A stretch of 64,000 nt of DNA from Terfezia claveryi (lineage: Eukaryota > Ascomycota > Pezizomycetes > Pezizales > Pezizaceae): the NCBI GenBank assembly GCA_015179025.1, contig WHUX01000215.1, positions 1 through 64,000 of the forward strand, written 5' to 3'. Position numbers and translations under genes: made by a program. The notes under the pieces are model-generated. The model saw nothing but the letters and a program-made list of their open reading frames with translations. It had not been told where the DNA came from and made no database searches. Positions 39,101 to 51,562 of this stretch are shown here, one piece after another. The stretch's first letter is position 1, and each line of letters opens with the position of its first letter.

Positions 39101-41025
39101 CTGTCAAAGTTCGGATGATGCAAAGGTAATTGTCGATAGATTACAAATGCGCAGTTAGGGACCTAGTGTAAACGTTGAGAAGAATTCAAGATGCGTTGCA
39201 CTGGACTGGTACTGTCTCAACGCTTAGATAAGTGCCTCAACACGATCCCACAATTTATATTGCCATAAGCCTCCCTTTTTATAGTATCTATATCATTGCC
39301 GGCAATAACCTCATATTCTGCAAAATCAATATATGATTTACACGTACCCCTTCCTAAAGAGGTTGCGAAAAATGATAGCTTCATTACCGGCACGTTGATG
39401 TTTCGATTCGATACATTGCTATGCGTTTGCCAAGGTGTACTTGTGATATAGAGTTCCTCTTTGATCTATTCCGGGAGCGAACAGAGACAAAACGGGAAAT
39501 AGACTCCTCAAAAGGGGAATCTGGACTCCTGCTGTGTTGTTCACGCAAGGCAGATCAATATCTGCACCATATTCGGGGCCCTATTCCCGGGCCGAGATGG
39601 ACATCTCAGCTCACTAGTAGGGGCTTGGTCGTACATTAATTATACAACATGCAAAGTAATCTCGATATATTGAAGGGCTAGGAGAAGCGGAGAAGCTTGC
39701 GTTTTAGTACAAATGCAAGTGAAGGTTTCTTCGCTTTAGGCAGGTTCTCCAACCTCCACAACATAGAATGTGTTCCTTGGAGGTCATGTTCTCTGTTGAA
39801 GGTTGTTTTGGTGAATGACGGCAAATTAGAGAAGATGAGAATTAGCTGACTCTAAGCTGCTTCATGGGTTCCCTCGATACATTATTAATATAAAATCAAG
39901 GCCGAGGAAAATTAGCTAAGCTGGGATATTCCCAATGCCCCAACCTTCTGAATATCTTGCTTTCGTCCTCTGCTGCTCTGAGTTTCTCAAGTATGGAACT
40001 TCTTTATGCAACTTGCATTCTAGCGAGAGGAGTTGCTATAGATTGCCCGTCCTTTCCCTCTATAAGGTCCCTCAAAGTGACCAAATCGTGAACTAGAGCT
40101 TTATCCTCCGCCGTCATATTCGATAGAGTTCATTGGCGAGTTTCTTGTGCTCTTCAGTAGTAGTCGGCAATGCCTTAACGACCTAAAATTTGTCTATCTG
40201 GTCAGTGACAAAAGGTGGACCTTAAACTCTTCACCCCAGTCCTGAATCTTGTTTTGCAGATCCTGAAAGATTATGTCTTCACCTGTCAGATCTGAGGGTT
40301 GATATACCACGTATGGTTTATTGAGAGTAGGAATACTTCAATATATTTCAGCTTTTGGGGAAGAGTTCTTGGCTAGAATATATTGTTATGGGGATCTACG
40401 GAGGCTTGTTGCCCTTTCTTTCGGTTTTGGCGGCCAAAATCTTGTACTGGGATGGAGCACTGCTTGCCGAAATATGGCGCACATATTGATAATCCGCTTC
40501 GAGTTCGAGAATCTTGAATAGCTATTGAAGAGTGCTATACAACTATAGCAATGTGGTTAGCTACTATATTAGATATGTATTTTTGGAATTATCTGGGTAT
40601 GAAAATTGGGTTTGTAAGCGGAATTAAGAAGATCGGTACCTCAATATCCAGATACCTCGCGAGTTTGAAAAGGTCATATTCAAAATTAGATGTTGCAGCC
40701 ACTCCTCTCTACCCACGTATGCTTTTTCTAGATGTCTCACATACCAAGCTGTGTACAGCTGGGAGTGTTGGTTGGAAACTCCGGATCGTCCTTTCACTGT
40801 CAAATAGGTCCCCTTGGTGGAACAATGTGACCCCTCGATGTATTTCCCTTGAATGTGATTTCTCAGAATTCACTTTTGCCTGATATGCATACATTTCTCT
40901 GTTAGACATATCCTTCCGGCACCTCTCCGCAGGACGCTCAACTTCTTTTCATTTAGCAGCATCTACAATGGCAGCAGCTGACTTTCTAGTAGGGTATCTA
41001 GTAATATTGGGTAGTTGTCATCCTT

Positions 41026-41460
41026 TTATTCCACTTCTCGCTCGGAAGGAAAGGTTGGGACGGAACACCAAGGCCCGGAATACTCCTTCTTTGGGTGTAC
41101 CTGGAATGGATCTTGTAACCATTCCTCTGTAGTAGCAGCTGTGGTAAGGAGTAGGCGCTGGGGTAAGTAACGATGGTTGAAAGAAGTGAGGTCTAGATAT
41201 GAGGTACGAAACTTGGGCTCCTCCAAAGGTATCAAATATACCTCATCTATCACGAGCATCAAAGGGGTGTTTGGGTAAGGTGTTTCAAAAGACCCACCGC
41301 AAAAAGTCGTCCAGGGACAAGAATCTATTTTGTACATCGATGATTGATTAGAGAGCCTCAACTTGATAAACAATTGTACGCATCCACTAACAGAAGGTGA
41401 ATCTTTTTCCCTGGAGACGAGTACAGACATCCTCAATGGTACTCTCCGAGCTGGTTCCAT
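41026..41460 (-). pseudogene. RecQ-like helicase relic (weak)
   Basis: A 144-codon minus-strand frame with an inner stretch LMLVIDEVYLIPLEEPKFRT, then YLDLTSFNHRYLPQRLLLTTAAT. The DE-V-x-LI pair, the FR-x-x-Y spacing, and the LP...LLLTTAAT segment resemble motifs II and III of RecQ-family or transposon/telomere-linked helicases. Motif I (GxGKS) and the C-terminal lobe are not seen. If real, it is a fragment. It lies in a gene-poor repeat-rich region. Confidence 0.3.
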
Positions 41461-42335
41461 CTATTCCATCTGCTTCGCGCCCCAAAGCCCGTGTAGCTTT
41501 TACTTGATCCTAGACGTGCCAAAGCGTCGTGGAGCATACATTAGGTGCGTTCACCACGAGAATTATTAAAACGCACATAATTTAGTGCGGTATACAAAGA
41601 CAACACACAACTGAGCACATGACTTACCCTCAGCAGAGATATCAATGGTCCCACCATCAGTATGACCCCTCTTGTGGTAGAGAATTGCTTGAGAAGATGG
41701 CGGGCGCTGGTAGAAAGGTGGCAGGCAGTGGTAGGAAGGCTATAGTAGGAAGAATCTGAGTTTACAGTCAAACTTGTGTTAATAAAGTAACCGTGAATAA
41801 GACGCTAAGGCAGCTTTTGCCAAAACCTCGGTCCTATAAATAGGACTGCTGTCTTGCCCGAGAGTTCTTACGGCATGTTAGGTTGTATATAGATTAGTTG
41901 GGGCTAGATGAAGAGGTCTATCTGTGGAAATTGTGAAGTGTCTTGATGTTATCAATAGGAAAGTCGAAAGATGAAGTGGTTGTTTTGAAAAGCGCAGGAC
42001 AAATCTACTTAAGATAATGATCAGTCCACAAAAGAAGCGCTAGCATTCATGATGCATATATAGGCAAGGTCTGTTTGCTGTGTGAAAGTTCTTGGTTTGG
42101 ATAGAAGATTCTATGCTTGAGAGTCATTATTGGCGAGGTGCATAATTTCAATTATAAAGAGCTGAAGCCACACGTTTGTAACGGCTAACATGTATAGATA
42201 TATTCTGGTAACTCATTAACCATAGACAATGTAGTCTATGATCAGTCAGTGCATCCGGAGCTACGGGGAGGATTGTGCTACCACTGGGCCTGCTCACAAA
42301 TTTGGCACCCTAGTCTATGTTATGTTGCGGTATAT

Positions 42336-42438
42336 AGGCGCTGGACCTGGCAGATTAACTTGTGTTGTCCTGAATCCACCGGGTTTCTGGGTGGCCCCTT
42401 ACTGGGACCGCACGTGAGCAGTGGGCATTTTTTTTTTA
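42336..42438 (+). mobile_element. LINE 3' tail fragment
   Basis: Matches the 3' end of the LINE copy at 52632-53097 and other tails in the window. It carries CTGGACCTGGCAGATTAACT, CCTGAATCCACCGGGTTTC and a CGCACGTGAGCAGTG end, but closes in a T-run rather than poly(A). A 5'-truncated retrotransposon end, with no obvious target duplication. Confidence 0.6.
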
Positions 42439-45400
42439 AGTACAGAAGTTACAATAAACTAAAGCAAGAATTCTCGTGCAACTCATATCTGCACCGTCTC
42501 CGCAACCACTCTGCGCCAATCTTGGTCCTCATATGCCCCTTCCAAACTTCTTCCCTTTCCATGTTCTATCCTCGGGCACCATCAGATGTGCTGCTTTCTA
42601 GGCTACAGTATCCCACAGCTGCACTATCGATCCTCCATCTCCTGATCTTGTTCTTTCAGCATCTAGAGCCCCCTGTGACTTCCGTACCATTAGTCTTCGC
42701 CCTTTAGCTAGCACTTTCGCACCAAAAGCGCCCGTCCACAAAATTTTCTCACAGTACCAATAGGCAAGCAGTTAATTGGATATCAAAAAATACGCTATTA
42801 TATGCTCCTATGCAGCGATTCTACTCGGTTCAGTGCCATGAAGTGGTAGCTAGTAAGTGGTTGTTTGTGTACCATCCCCATACAAATTTATATCGTAAGT
42901 CTGAGTCTCTCTCTATATCAGTCAACTTTTGAACCTTGTATACATAGCCTTGCTTTGATTAATGTGCTAATATTACCAGTATCAGGAGCTTTGGATAGTC
43001 TCAGTTCAACCTGTAAAGGGCTTGAGGAATTGTGCTAGTGGGATTTTTTAATATTTGTCCGAAAAGTGGCTATTTTGGTGTAAAAACAACCAAGAGTCCA
43101 GACTAATGTCCTAGAATTATACGTCTAGACCTTGACTGTCTCATATCTACCTGCCCTTCCCTTGTACGTGACATGCTTGCCGATGTTGCGATGTCAATAC
43201 TATCTGGAAGTTGCTGAATTAGATACCACTCTGGAGCTCCTTGGGTTGATCCAGTCATGATCAGGAAGTTAGTTAGGCCTTGAATGGGCTTAATCGAGGT
43301 CCATTCAGGCCCCTGACATGGTGCACGCTCATGCGAGTTAGTTAATTGCAAAAAAGAACAAAACAGGAATATAGCTACTTCACGCTGTCCGACCTGGAGA
43401 AGTACCAATAGGATCCATGAGAAATTAGCAAACCACAATGGAACAACTAATATAACCAACATGCATCTGCCTCAGCAGGCCTAGATAATTATACAGTGCT
43501 TTGTATGGTTGGAAAATATAACCTTCCCTTCAACACCTTCACGTTTCTCAATGCTCCTGCCTGCACTCAAAGTTTCCCTCGCTCTAAGCGACTACGCATC
43601 TCGAAACTGACTCTGGTGGCTTAAATATATGCTGGTCCAAATACCTCCCAACAATCCAATTACAACCTTCGCTGATTATGGTCTGGTTGCCCGGATGCAA
43701 ACGTATACCCCCCGCTTGGAATCACAGGCTGTTCGGGATAAGGCCTGAGAAACTTGACTCCTATATAGCGATAGGACAAATATTCACAAAAATCTGAATC
43801 GGTCCACTAAGCTTCAAAGTTTAAACTCCGACCTGTAGCAGTATCTTGATTGTTCTCTAGGACTCAACTATATGTCAGGTGGTGGTGTCAAGGCCTTCAA
43901 CCGTCTCAGGTCTATTCCACAGTTGAGACCTATTTAGGTGACCCGATGAATAGGATGGTAGAGACTAGGATCCCGCATCCCCTTTTTTATTGAATGTCCT
44001 CTCTACATCTCTATTTTCCATGCCAGACCTAGTAAAACTTTAGTACGGGGTACGGAGCACTATATAACCCGTGGTCTTAGATACGATTCTGCATTATCCC
44101 ATTCCCTTGGGCATGCACTGGAAGTGATATTTCGAGATATATTGGGGAAAATATATAGTTGTGCCAAATCAATTCAGGACTTCATAAAGGTACATGTACA
44201 AGTATTTTCAAGGACACGGGTGGAGCTGGACGCGAGAAGAAGAGAACTAGGAGGTGTTGGACGTGCATGGTAGAGACGTAGTTAGTCAGCCTCTACATGG
44301 TGGCACCACCCAAAACGTAGTGGAGAAGACTGTATTCTATCCATCGCTTCCCGTACCGTGGATGTTGCAATATATTGCGCTAATAGCACTCATCCAATTT
44401 CCTGGATTGAGAGCCGTAGTATTTGGAAATCTCCCACATCATACAGGTTATTCTCCAAATATTCTACAGGCTGGAAGAGCAGCCCTACTGGTTGCTTGAT
44501 CTGAGCGCGAGTATGCAACAAAATTCTTTGCACCTTCCAATTTAGAAATATAGGTCTTTTTCATCTCAGCATTCAATGTATGGGCGGTACGGAGGTGCAC
44601 CTTCCCACCTTAAAGGAGAAAACCTTTGAAATCCCCTCGGGTAACACGGACTCCTGTGAGACACCCCTCGCTTAGTGGAACATGTCTAAGATACAACACT
44701 ACCTATACCTATCTCCTATGTAGTCGAGAGTTAGTAGCTGGTACCTAGGCTTCGGTTGCACTCCAGTTGCACTTCAGGGTAAGTTTTGCTCTGGTCCATT
44801 CTTGGCGCATGCGCTGCTGGAAGGTAGTTGTGTTCCTAATATAGCACATTGCCTAATATAGTAGAATATGTAATATATAAAGTATTTTAGAGATGGCCAT
44901 CATAAGTACTATACCTTTAAACAAATAAATGGAATGGCTCTCTATCGATATTAAACTCACCTTATCAGTACTGCTGGAGGTGTATAGTACATACGGAGAA
45001 TATGTAATTATGTGCAAGGTAAATATGTACAGTACATAGGTTAGTACAATACATACTTAAGTACGGAGTATGGCCCCGCTATAAAGCTCAATATGTGAAC
45101 ACCACGTATAAGTACCCGCCCACTAACAATCAAATACCATACTCTATATGAGTTCAGACATATAATAATTAATTATATCAATTGGCTATTGCAGGGAATA
45201 GACTGGACTGCATAATGGGTATGTACAATGCCTGGGGAAAAGTTACAGCATTATAACGTTTCCCAGACACTGTATGTACCATTAGGAGTGGGGACAGCCA
45301 AGTCTGGCCTAGATAACTACTTATGTACCAACCAGCAGCGCATGCTTGATCCTGAGTCAAGAACGGACCAGATCAACCGGAGCAAAACTTACCCTGGAGT

Positions 45401-45478
45401 GCAACTCAATGCAACTGAAGCGCTATCGGAAAGAGGTTTACTGTAGCTAGAGAAGCAGACGGAGTCTAGGTACCGGTA

Positions 45479-45617
45479 TATAGCTATTGGAGCGCGTAAT
45501 TTAGAGTATAAGAACACGTCACCAATATACAGTACCTATAGGAGCGATCACGACCAGAGCATAGATATAGCTATAGCTATTGGAGCGCGTAATTTAAAGC
45601 ATAGGAACACATCACCA
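45479..45617. repeat. Direct repeat, 93-bp period
   Basis: TATAGCTATTGGAGCGCGTA followed by ATTTA[G/A]AG occurs at 45479 and again at 45572. The copies continue with similar AGAACAC/GGAACAC and TCACCA segments. Two copies only, inside the inverted-repeat complex. Confidence 0.8.
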
Positions 45618-45862
45618 GAGCCTAGGTATCTTTAGCGGATCTACCTTACAGCGCGCCAGCCTATAGAAGCATGCCTACTACCTATAAGGAGCTATCGTAA
45701 CGTGTAGCGAAAGGAGCGAGTAGGACTACATATGTACTGTACCTACACATGTATGTAGGAGCGTCTATAGTAGAATGTGAGCGGGTAACAGAGTAAAAGC
45801 ACAGCATAACACGCTTCTTGCATAGGCTCAGAACTAACTCACGACTACATAGGAGATAGGTA

Positions 45863-46428
45863 TACGGAGGCTCACACCAAAAGTCTTTTCCCCTTTCCTT
45901 TTTGGGAATCCTGCATATGCAAGACTATGCACGGCATGCAACTTGGCATTATTCAGCTCCAAAACGGGTGGCAATGGCAATTAGTGATGAGTTTTACCTT
46001 TACTATTGCCTTAATCTGCTGTTGCCTGTGCCCTGCCCTGAATATAGCCAGACTACCTTGAATATACAGTACCTAAATGGCTTATGACGTCCATAATGCG
46101 GCTGGCGGAGTGTACCAAGGCTGCTGTATTGGTGATGCATACGCCAAGCACATCCGCTCAGGCTTGGCATCAATGAAGCAGCCTTGGCATACGCTGCATA
46201 CGGCAATATAGGACAATTAGGACGTTCTGCACCCAAAGAAGCTACTGGATAGGAGACGAGCCTAGAGGCGAGGAACAAGTAAAGGTAAAATGAATCGTTA
46301 CATGGCTGGTATATCATGCATTGTCATTAGAACCCATTTTAATGCCAAGTTGCATACAGTGCATAGGCTTGCATATGCAAGATTCCCAAAAAGGAAAGGG
46401 GAAAAGACTTTTGGTGTGAGCCTCCGTA
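45863..46428. mobile_element. MITE with ~86-bp terminal inverted repeats
   Basis: The ends read TA-CGGAGGCTCACACC...GGTGTGAGCCTCCG-TA. The inverted repeats (45865-45950 and about 46340-46426) are nearly identical over about 86 bp, sharing AAAAGTCTTTTCCCCTTTCC, TTTTTGGGAATC and GCAACTTGGCATT, with about four differences. The inner 390 bp has no recognisable protein. TA on both sides fits a TA-targeting transposon. The paralogous sequence at 44634-44722 lacks this element and serves as an empty site. High arm identity suggests a fairly recent insertion. Confidence 0.82.
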
Positions 46429-47644
46429 GTGTTGTATCTTAGACATGTTCCACTAAGCGAGGGGTGTCTCACAGGAGTCCGTGTTACCCGAGGGGTATTC
46501 ATATTCCTGCATATGCATTGATATGCACACATATCCGTCATATGCACCGCAACAAGATTGGGTATCTGTACACAATGCACTCCCAGCTCACACAGAGCGC
46601 TTTCAGAGGAGATATTAAGTTGCAAGATTGAGCGATTGTTTTCCCCCGACCATTCCGATCTTTGATTACTGCATTTACTACAGCCTGCTCACTACGGTGG
46701 GCAACATGCTTCAAAGGGGTGCCAGGCTGCCACCCCCTTTTCTGTACCTCGTTGTGGAGATTCCGGATCTGTCTGGGGGTGATTCCCGGTTGCTGTTAAA
46801 TAACAGCAATTGCCTCTCCAAGAGATCACAAGATCACCGCCTGAGAACGAGTTAGAAGTCGAACATAGCGTGATGAGGAGGATTGAGCGAACGGCATGGC
46901 TGGAGAATAATAGCTCGGGAATGAACGGGAGCCATAGCTGGGGATATAGAGTTGAGCAAGGGGAGGCCTACCCGGCCTGGCTGGCCTGACTGGCCCCGAT
47001 GCAGGGATTTTGTTTTATACGCAAAGCGAATATGGAGATATGAAACAAAATATGCGCAAATACAGTACTGCCAAGCCTCAATTCCCAAATCGGAAAGTTT
47101 CCGTAAGTTCTTAGATACCCTCCATTCATAATATGGATTCGGCGCATTTGATAGTGCCAACCAGACTACATTTGATATATAAATACAATTAACATCTACA
47201 TACAGTACCTAGTTTTATTAAGAGGCCGGATGAGACTTGACCCATGCACAGCAAGGTTAGCTGACCTGGTTCCTACTGTAGTGCCTAGACAACCTACGGA
47301 TATACACTCTGCATATGCAATGGAAAATGCATACTCTGTACCAAGCCCATATATATTCCAAAATAGGAATGCGCAAAGACTTTGTTGTATAGTCTCGTGC
47401 CCAGACCCTGACGGAGTAAGCATCTGTACTTACTATATATTATTTATATGCCATGTGTGTGTGTGAAACACCGAATGCAGCAAGCTGCCAATTTCCCGTA
47501 CACATCCATCAGGCCTCCCATTTCATATGCCTCGGCATTCGCTAACCATGAAGAATTTGTACATATTTTGTGTCATTCGCTGGTGATTCGAGCTACACCC
47601 ACCCCGCGGCCGACTGAAAGACATATACACATCCAATTCAAGCA

Positions 47645-49495
47645 ATGCCCTCACGCCCCAACAAGACACAGGGCAAAGTAACTGCTCAACCTCCTGGACC
47701 CGGGCCTTCCACAATCACGTCGCGATCAACTTTCAGATTGACATCCCGGGGCGCAGTTGGAAGTTCTTATGATCAGATGCGGCCAGCTGCGGGTGTTCCT
47801 CCCGCCCTACCACTCAGAACATCAATAGGCTCACTTGCCACTGAGCCTGACCCTGCCCTTATTGAAATTCTCAGTCGTCGTATTCGTTCTTTCTTCACCT
47901 CCCTCTTCCTTGCCAGCCCATATACTTACACTGAGCACCTTCGCTCCCTCCAATTGTCCCTAGAAACTCATCTCCGCAATCACTACACTTCCATCAGGTC
48001 AGACACTACCTGGGAGCGCATTTTTGGATGGTGCCCCAATCGTGATTCCGAGACTGCCTTCGAAGAGCTTCTGTACTTGCAGATGCCCAGCTATAACTTG
48101 CCCCCCGCAACGTGCTTTGCTACGAATTCTGAGCTTCTCGTGACTTGGCGGGGTATTGGAATCGAGGCTCGAACACAAAAGCGTTATGTATCGTCGGAAA
48201 CTGGTCCAGTGCCCAGGCGAGCACCACCCACAGCATCTTCTAGACTACATATGCCTCAGACACCACGGCGAGATTCGAATATCAGAGTCTCGGCGGCGAC
48301 GTCAGCGAATACCTTCACGATAAACGGATCGGGTTCGCATGTGTCCATGGGTTCACAGCTCACACGCCCTGGTGAAGCCAGCCGCTCAACCGGTTTTGGT
48401 AGTACAATTGGAGCTGTACCAGCAACATCACGTCCTGATCATCGGCGTCACACCCCAAGTAGTGCATCGCTCGTCAACGCACGCGCGAACATAGGTTGTC
48501 GACGTCGCCAAAGGCCGGCATTACGTGTAGAACAGTCGCCTTCTAGGATGAATTCCAATAGCCGCCACATCGATGATCTGCTTTCTGAATCAGAATTTAG
48601 CATCAGTGATGAAGATGGCGATGATCTCGATGATGATGATGGTGACGATGTTGATATCCGTAATTTCGGGTATCGCTATCGTATCCGAGTTTCTAGATAT
48701 GTACGCGCCGACGGCGGCAACAGAGATGATTTCCCTGCCCTCCCTACAGCAGCGCCAGCAGCCCAACTCGGACGTCACATTACACCTCTACACGAACCCC
48801 CCTTAGCAGTCCCCTCAGCTGCTCCCGCCCAGCCTCTACAACCTGATCTTGTCACGGCTACGCGCAAGCTTGCGGAAGAAACTTCAGTTCTACTCGAAAA
48901 TTACAGCCGATCCACATTAGAGAACGAACAGCAAAACTACGAGACAGTTAGAACCGCCTTGGATAGTGTGCATAAAATTTGGGACAGGTTATTACGGGCA
49001 GGTAGAGTCAATGGGGCTAGCTATAGTGGTGCAGCGGTAGGATCAACATTTGGGAGCTGTACATGGGGTGGGAGGACAGCCTCAGAATCAAAGTCGGATC
49101 AGACTTTTCGTCCTTATTCGGCTTGTATAATTTGCTATAATGCAGTGGCAGATACAGTGCTTATGCCCTGTCATCATTTAGTCCTTTGTCTGGTGCGTAG
49201 TGGTCGACGTCATAGACGTGTCTTTCCACATGAAATGCAGTGCGATGGAGAGTTGGCGGTCAAAGACTAATTCAGTGCCTGTCACTAGGAATGCTGTAAT
49301 ATTATGGGGATCAGCGACAGAGCGCTGACCTGGAGTGTGCTTGTGCGGGATGGGCCTCGAGCAGGGGTACCGGCAACAATCAGGTGTCCGCTATGTCGAG
49401 CCGTGGTCAGTCATAGGGTATGTTACCTTGTAATTGATTTTCTGGTGGAACAATTGACTAATTTTGAAACTCAGATCAAGATATATCGTGGATAA
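47645..49495 (+). CDS. C-terminal RING-finger protein, putative E3 ligase
   Basis: Three exons, 47645-49192, 49289-49417 and 49475-49495, with introns of 96 and 57 nt, 565 residues. The RING is only complete after splicing: C494-x2-C497, then C509-x-H511-x3-C515, C518 from exon 2, and C549-x2-C552, a C3HC4 arrangement with the core segments ACIICYNAVADTVLMPCHH and CPLC. The last 21-nt exon adds IKYRG-type residues (IKIYRG) and the stop, as commonly ends such fungal proteins. Proteins with this RING usually recruit an E2 and act as ubiquitin ligases. The N-terminal 490 residues include a folded-looking part (about 70-180, with EHLRSLQLSLETHL and WERIFGWCP), a Ser/Arg-rich linker and an acidic run (DEDGDDLDDDDGDD). 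The substrate is unknown and there is no membrane segment. Without splicing the protein would stop inside the RING. Confidence 0.82.
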
Positions 49496-49954
49496 AAGAC
49501 TGTAGGCGAACTATTCTTGTTGCTTTGGTATATATAGCAGCAGCTTGATAATAGAACTTGGTAGCCCATGACGTAACGTGAGCCATGACGTAAATTAGTG
49601 GTAGTACACCTTCACTGACTTATGGTACCTTCAGAAGCCCTAGAGTCAGCTGGGATATACTCTAAGTAACTTCCACGTAAGATAAGCTTCAAAAATCAAT
49701 AGGAAATAGGCAGGGATTGACCAAGCCCCGTAATTTCAGGTGTGCTGAAATTGGTAAAATCGACAGCATTTCTCAGACCGAAAGCAGAAGTACAGTAGGT
49801 ATAAAAATTCTGCAATCAGAGACCACAGAAGCTTTCGTGCTATACGCCTATAATTCCGGGGAGAATCCCCCCCAGATGGTATCTTACCTCGGGAATGCCC
49901 GTTTAATTATTTATTCAAAGACAGCTCCCCTCCGGCTGCATGATATGTAGTATC

Positions 49955-51209
49955 TGTTCTGGGCCGCTCGCGGGCAGCATACCCTCTGTGCCGGTCGCGG
50001 GCAATTAATATAATTCCTCAATTTGGTTAATGTGATTCGAACAAAACATTCTGCTACACTCAAAAAAACACCCTATGAAGTCATTTTTGACCACCCCATC
50101 CACATCACATACCTTCCTGTTGATTGTGGGAGACGGCAGACATTGAACAAGGGGAGAATTCCGGAAAAATTACCTCAAGCCTTTCAAATGATGAAATACA
50201 TGCTTTTGTAGTTAACAACTCATCGCCTTCATCTCGTTTATTGCTACCGTAGAAATATGCAACGTTTCCTATGCAATAGGTATTTGAAAATTAGTTTCTT
50301 ATATTCAGGCTATATAGACCATCTTGTACTGAATACCGGTGCGCTATGTGGAATTCAGTGAAGTTTGGAGCATCAAAATTACCGGTATGATATGTTTTGT
50401 CAACATCTTATTGCATGATTTCTTTTTACCCTAGAAAAATACCAGCTATTCTTACTTATGAGATCCAGGTAAGGTGGAAAACGGTACTTTCTTAATTGCA
50501 GGTACTTATTTATATGCAGATTGCTAAGGTACTTCAATTCCTTGATTTTAAAAACAAAACGAAGTAGGTACTACCTAGAATTATACAACAGGTAGATGCT
50601 GTTTTACAGAATTGTGGGAGATCAAATGGCATGATGCTACAACAAACATCATATTTTTGCTGTTGTGATATGGCCAAACCTAATAACAAAGGACTATGTG
50701 CAAAGCTATTACAAAATCGCGGCCTGAATCCTATCAATTGTATTAAGTATGGCGTATCTGATAACTTTTACCTAACCAAAGACCTCTAACCAGCTACCAA
50801 CCCTACGGGCTTAGAGAATGATATTTCAGATACTCTAACTGCTCGGTAAACCACAGTTCACTAGGCATCTATAACTAGTGGTGTTTTCGTTTCAGGTGCA
50901 AAAACTTCTAATCTAATTGTTGTTGCTGATACATTAAAAATAATCTGATTCATTGACATACGAAAGTTTAACAGGTCATGACTGTATTAACCTCCCAGCT
51001 CTAGCTGAACCAAATTGGAATGTTAGAGGGAGGTCTAATCGACTGGGAAATACATAAATCAATTGTAGTCACTGGGATAGCTCCAGCTAGGTATACCGTT
51101 ATCAATTCCTTTTTTTTGGTAAATCATTACCCTTATATCTTTATAAATACAAGTGCATTATATACCAAATCGAGTAATTATTTGAATTGTCAGTGAGCGG
51201 CACGGAACA
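49955..51209 (+). mobile_element. TIR DNA transposon relic, copy B (integrase-derived)
   Basis: 1255 bp with ends TGTTCTGGGCCGCTC... and ...GAGCGGCACGGAACA. TATC is present directly on both sides (49951-49954 and 51210-51213), a 4-bp target duplication. Terminal inverted repeats extend about 70 bp (GGGCAATTAATATAATTCCTCAATTTGG against the imperfect complement at the right end). Just inside the left repeat, frame 50014-50211 reads FLNLVNVIRTKHSATLKK, then TPYEVIFDHP, which resembles the end of a retroviral-type integrase core (consensus TPYEVvFG). The rest of the integrase is missing, so the copy is an internally deleted, non-autonomous one. It is longer than copy A by about 290 bp in its middle. 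Confidence 0.75.
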
Positions 51210-51448
51210 TATCTGTACACCATAGATACTACTATGTAGTAGAGTGTATTTGTATATAATATAACGCCTCTCAGGCTGGTGAGGTAGCTATAGGAGTTCA
51301 TCACATACCCTAACCCTAAGACCACGTATGCCTTGGGAGGCCTACTCGGATTGCAACCTTGCGGCGAGGATTGAATTAAGAGCGTGTATGTTTTTAAACA
51401 AAGCGACCTAACTATGGAGTCAGACACTGAGGGCGCATTACGTCACAC

Positions 51449-51562
51449 CTTTTTTTTTTTTTTAATTTTAAAAAATACTCATTACTCATGTGCCAGTAAG
51501 GAGATACTCACAAACCCGGGTCGATTCAGGATAAGGCAAGTTCATCTGCCTGATTCGGCGCC
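51449..51562 (-). mobile_element. LINE 3' tail fragment (minus)
   Basis: Poly-T on the plus strand (51450-51463) followed by the complement of the LINE tail. Similarity to the copy at 52632-53097 (CCGGGTCGATTCAGGATAAG against CCGGTGGATTCAAGGGTAAG) may continue to about 51670. The element reads to the left on the minus strand and ends in poly(A). The 5' boundary and target duplication are not clear. Confidence 0.6.

Larger units (their letters stand above)
44634..46496. repeat. Inverted pair of repeats, one filled by a MITE
   Basis: 44634-44722 (plus) recurs in inverted orientation at 46496-46429 plus 45864-45842, including AACACGGACTCCTGTGAGAC, CTTAGTGGAACATGTCTAAG and CCTATCTCCTATGTAGTCG. 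In the second copy this sequence is split by the element at 45863-46428. Further out, 44755-44825 is inverted at about 45345-45420, sharing CAGGGTAAGTTTTGCTC and GCATGCGCTGCTGG. So the block is two copies of one older repeat facing each other, with extra sequence in the second copy. No coding capacity is seen. Confidence 0.75.
33165..47644. other. 14-kb repeat-rich, gene-poor region
   Basis: Starts with the kinase promoter/leader (33165 to about 34100). The rest has no gene that can be supported; frames are short and unrelated to known proteins apart from a helicase-like relic at 41026-41460. Listed separately are a LINE tail (42336-42438) and the inverted-repeat complex at 44634-46496. The segment 46500-47644 is the upstream flank of the RING gene. 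Confidence 0.5.

Noticed and set aside
49193..49270. Unspliced end of the RING frame (RSGRRHRRVF... to stop)
   Set aside because: This is intron sequence: splicing at 49192/49289 restores the missing RING cysteines and the family-type C-terminus.
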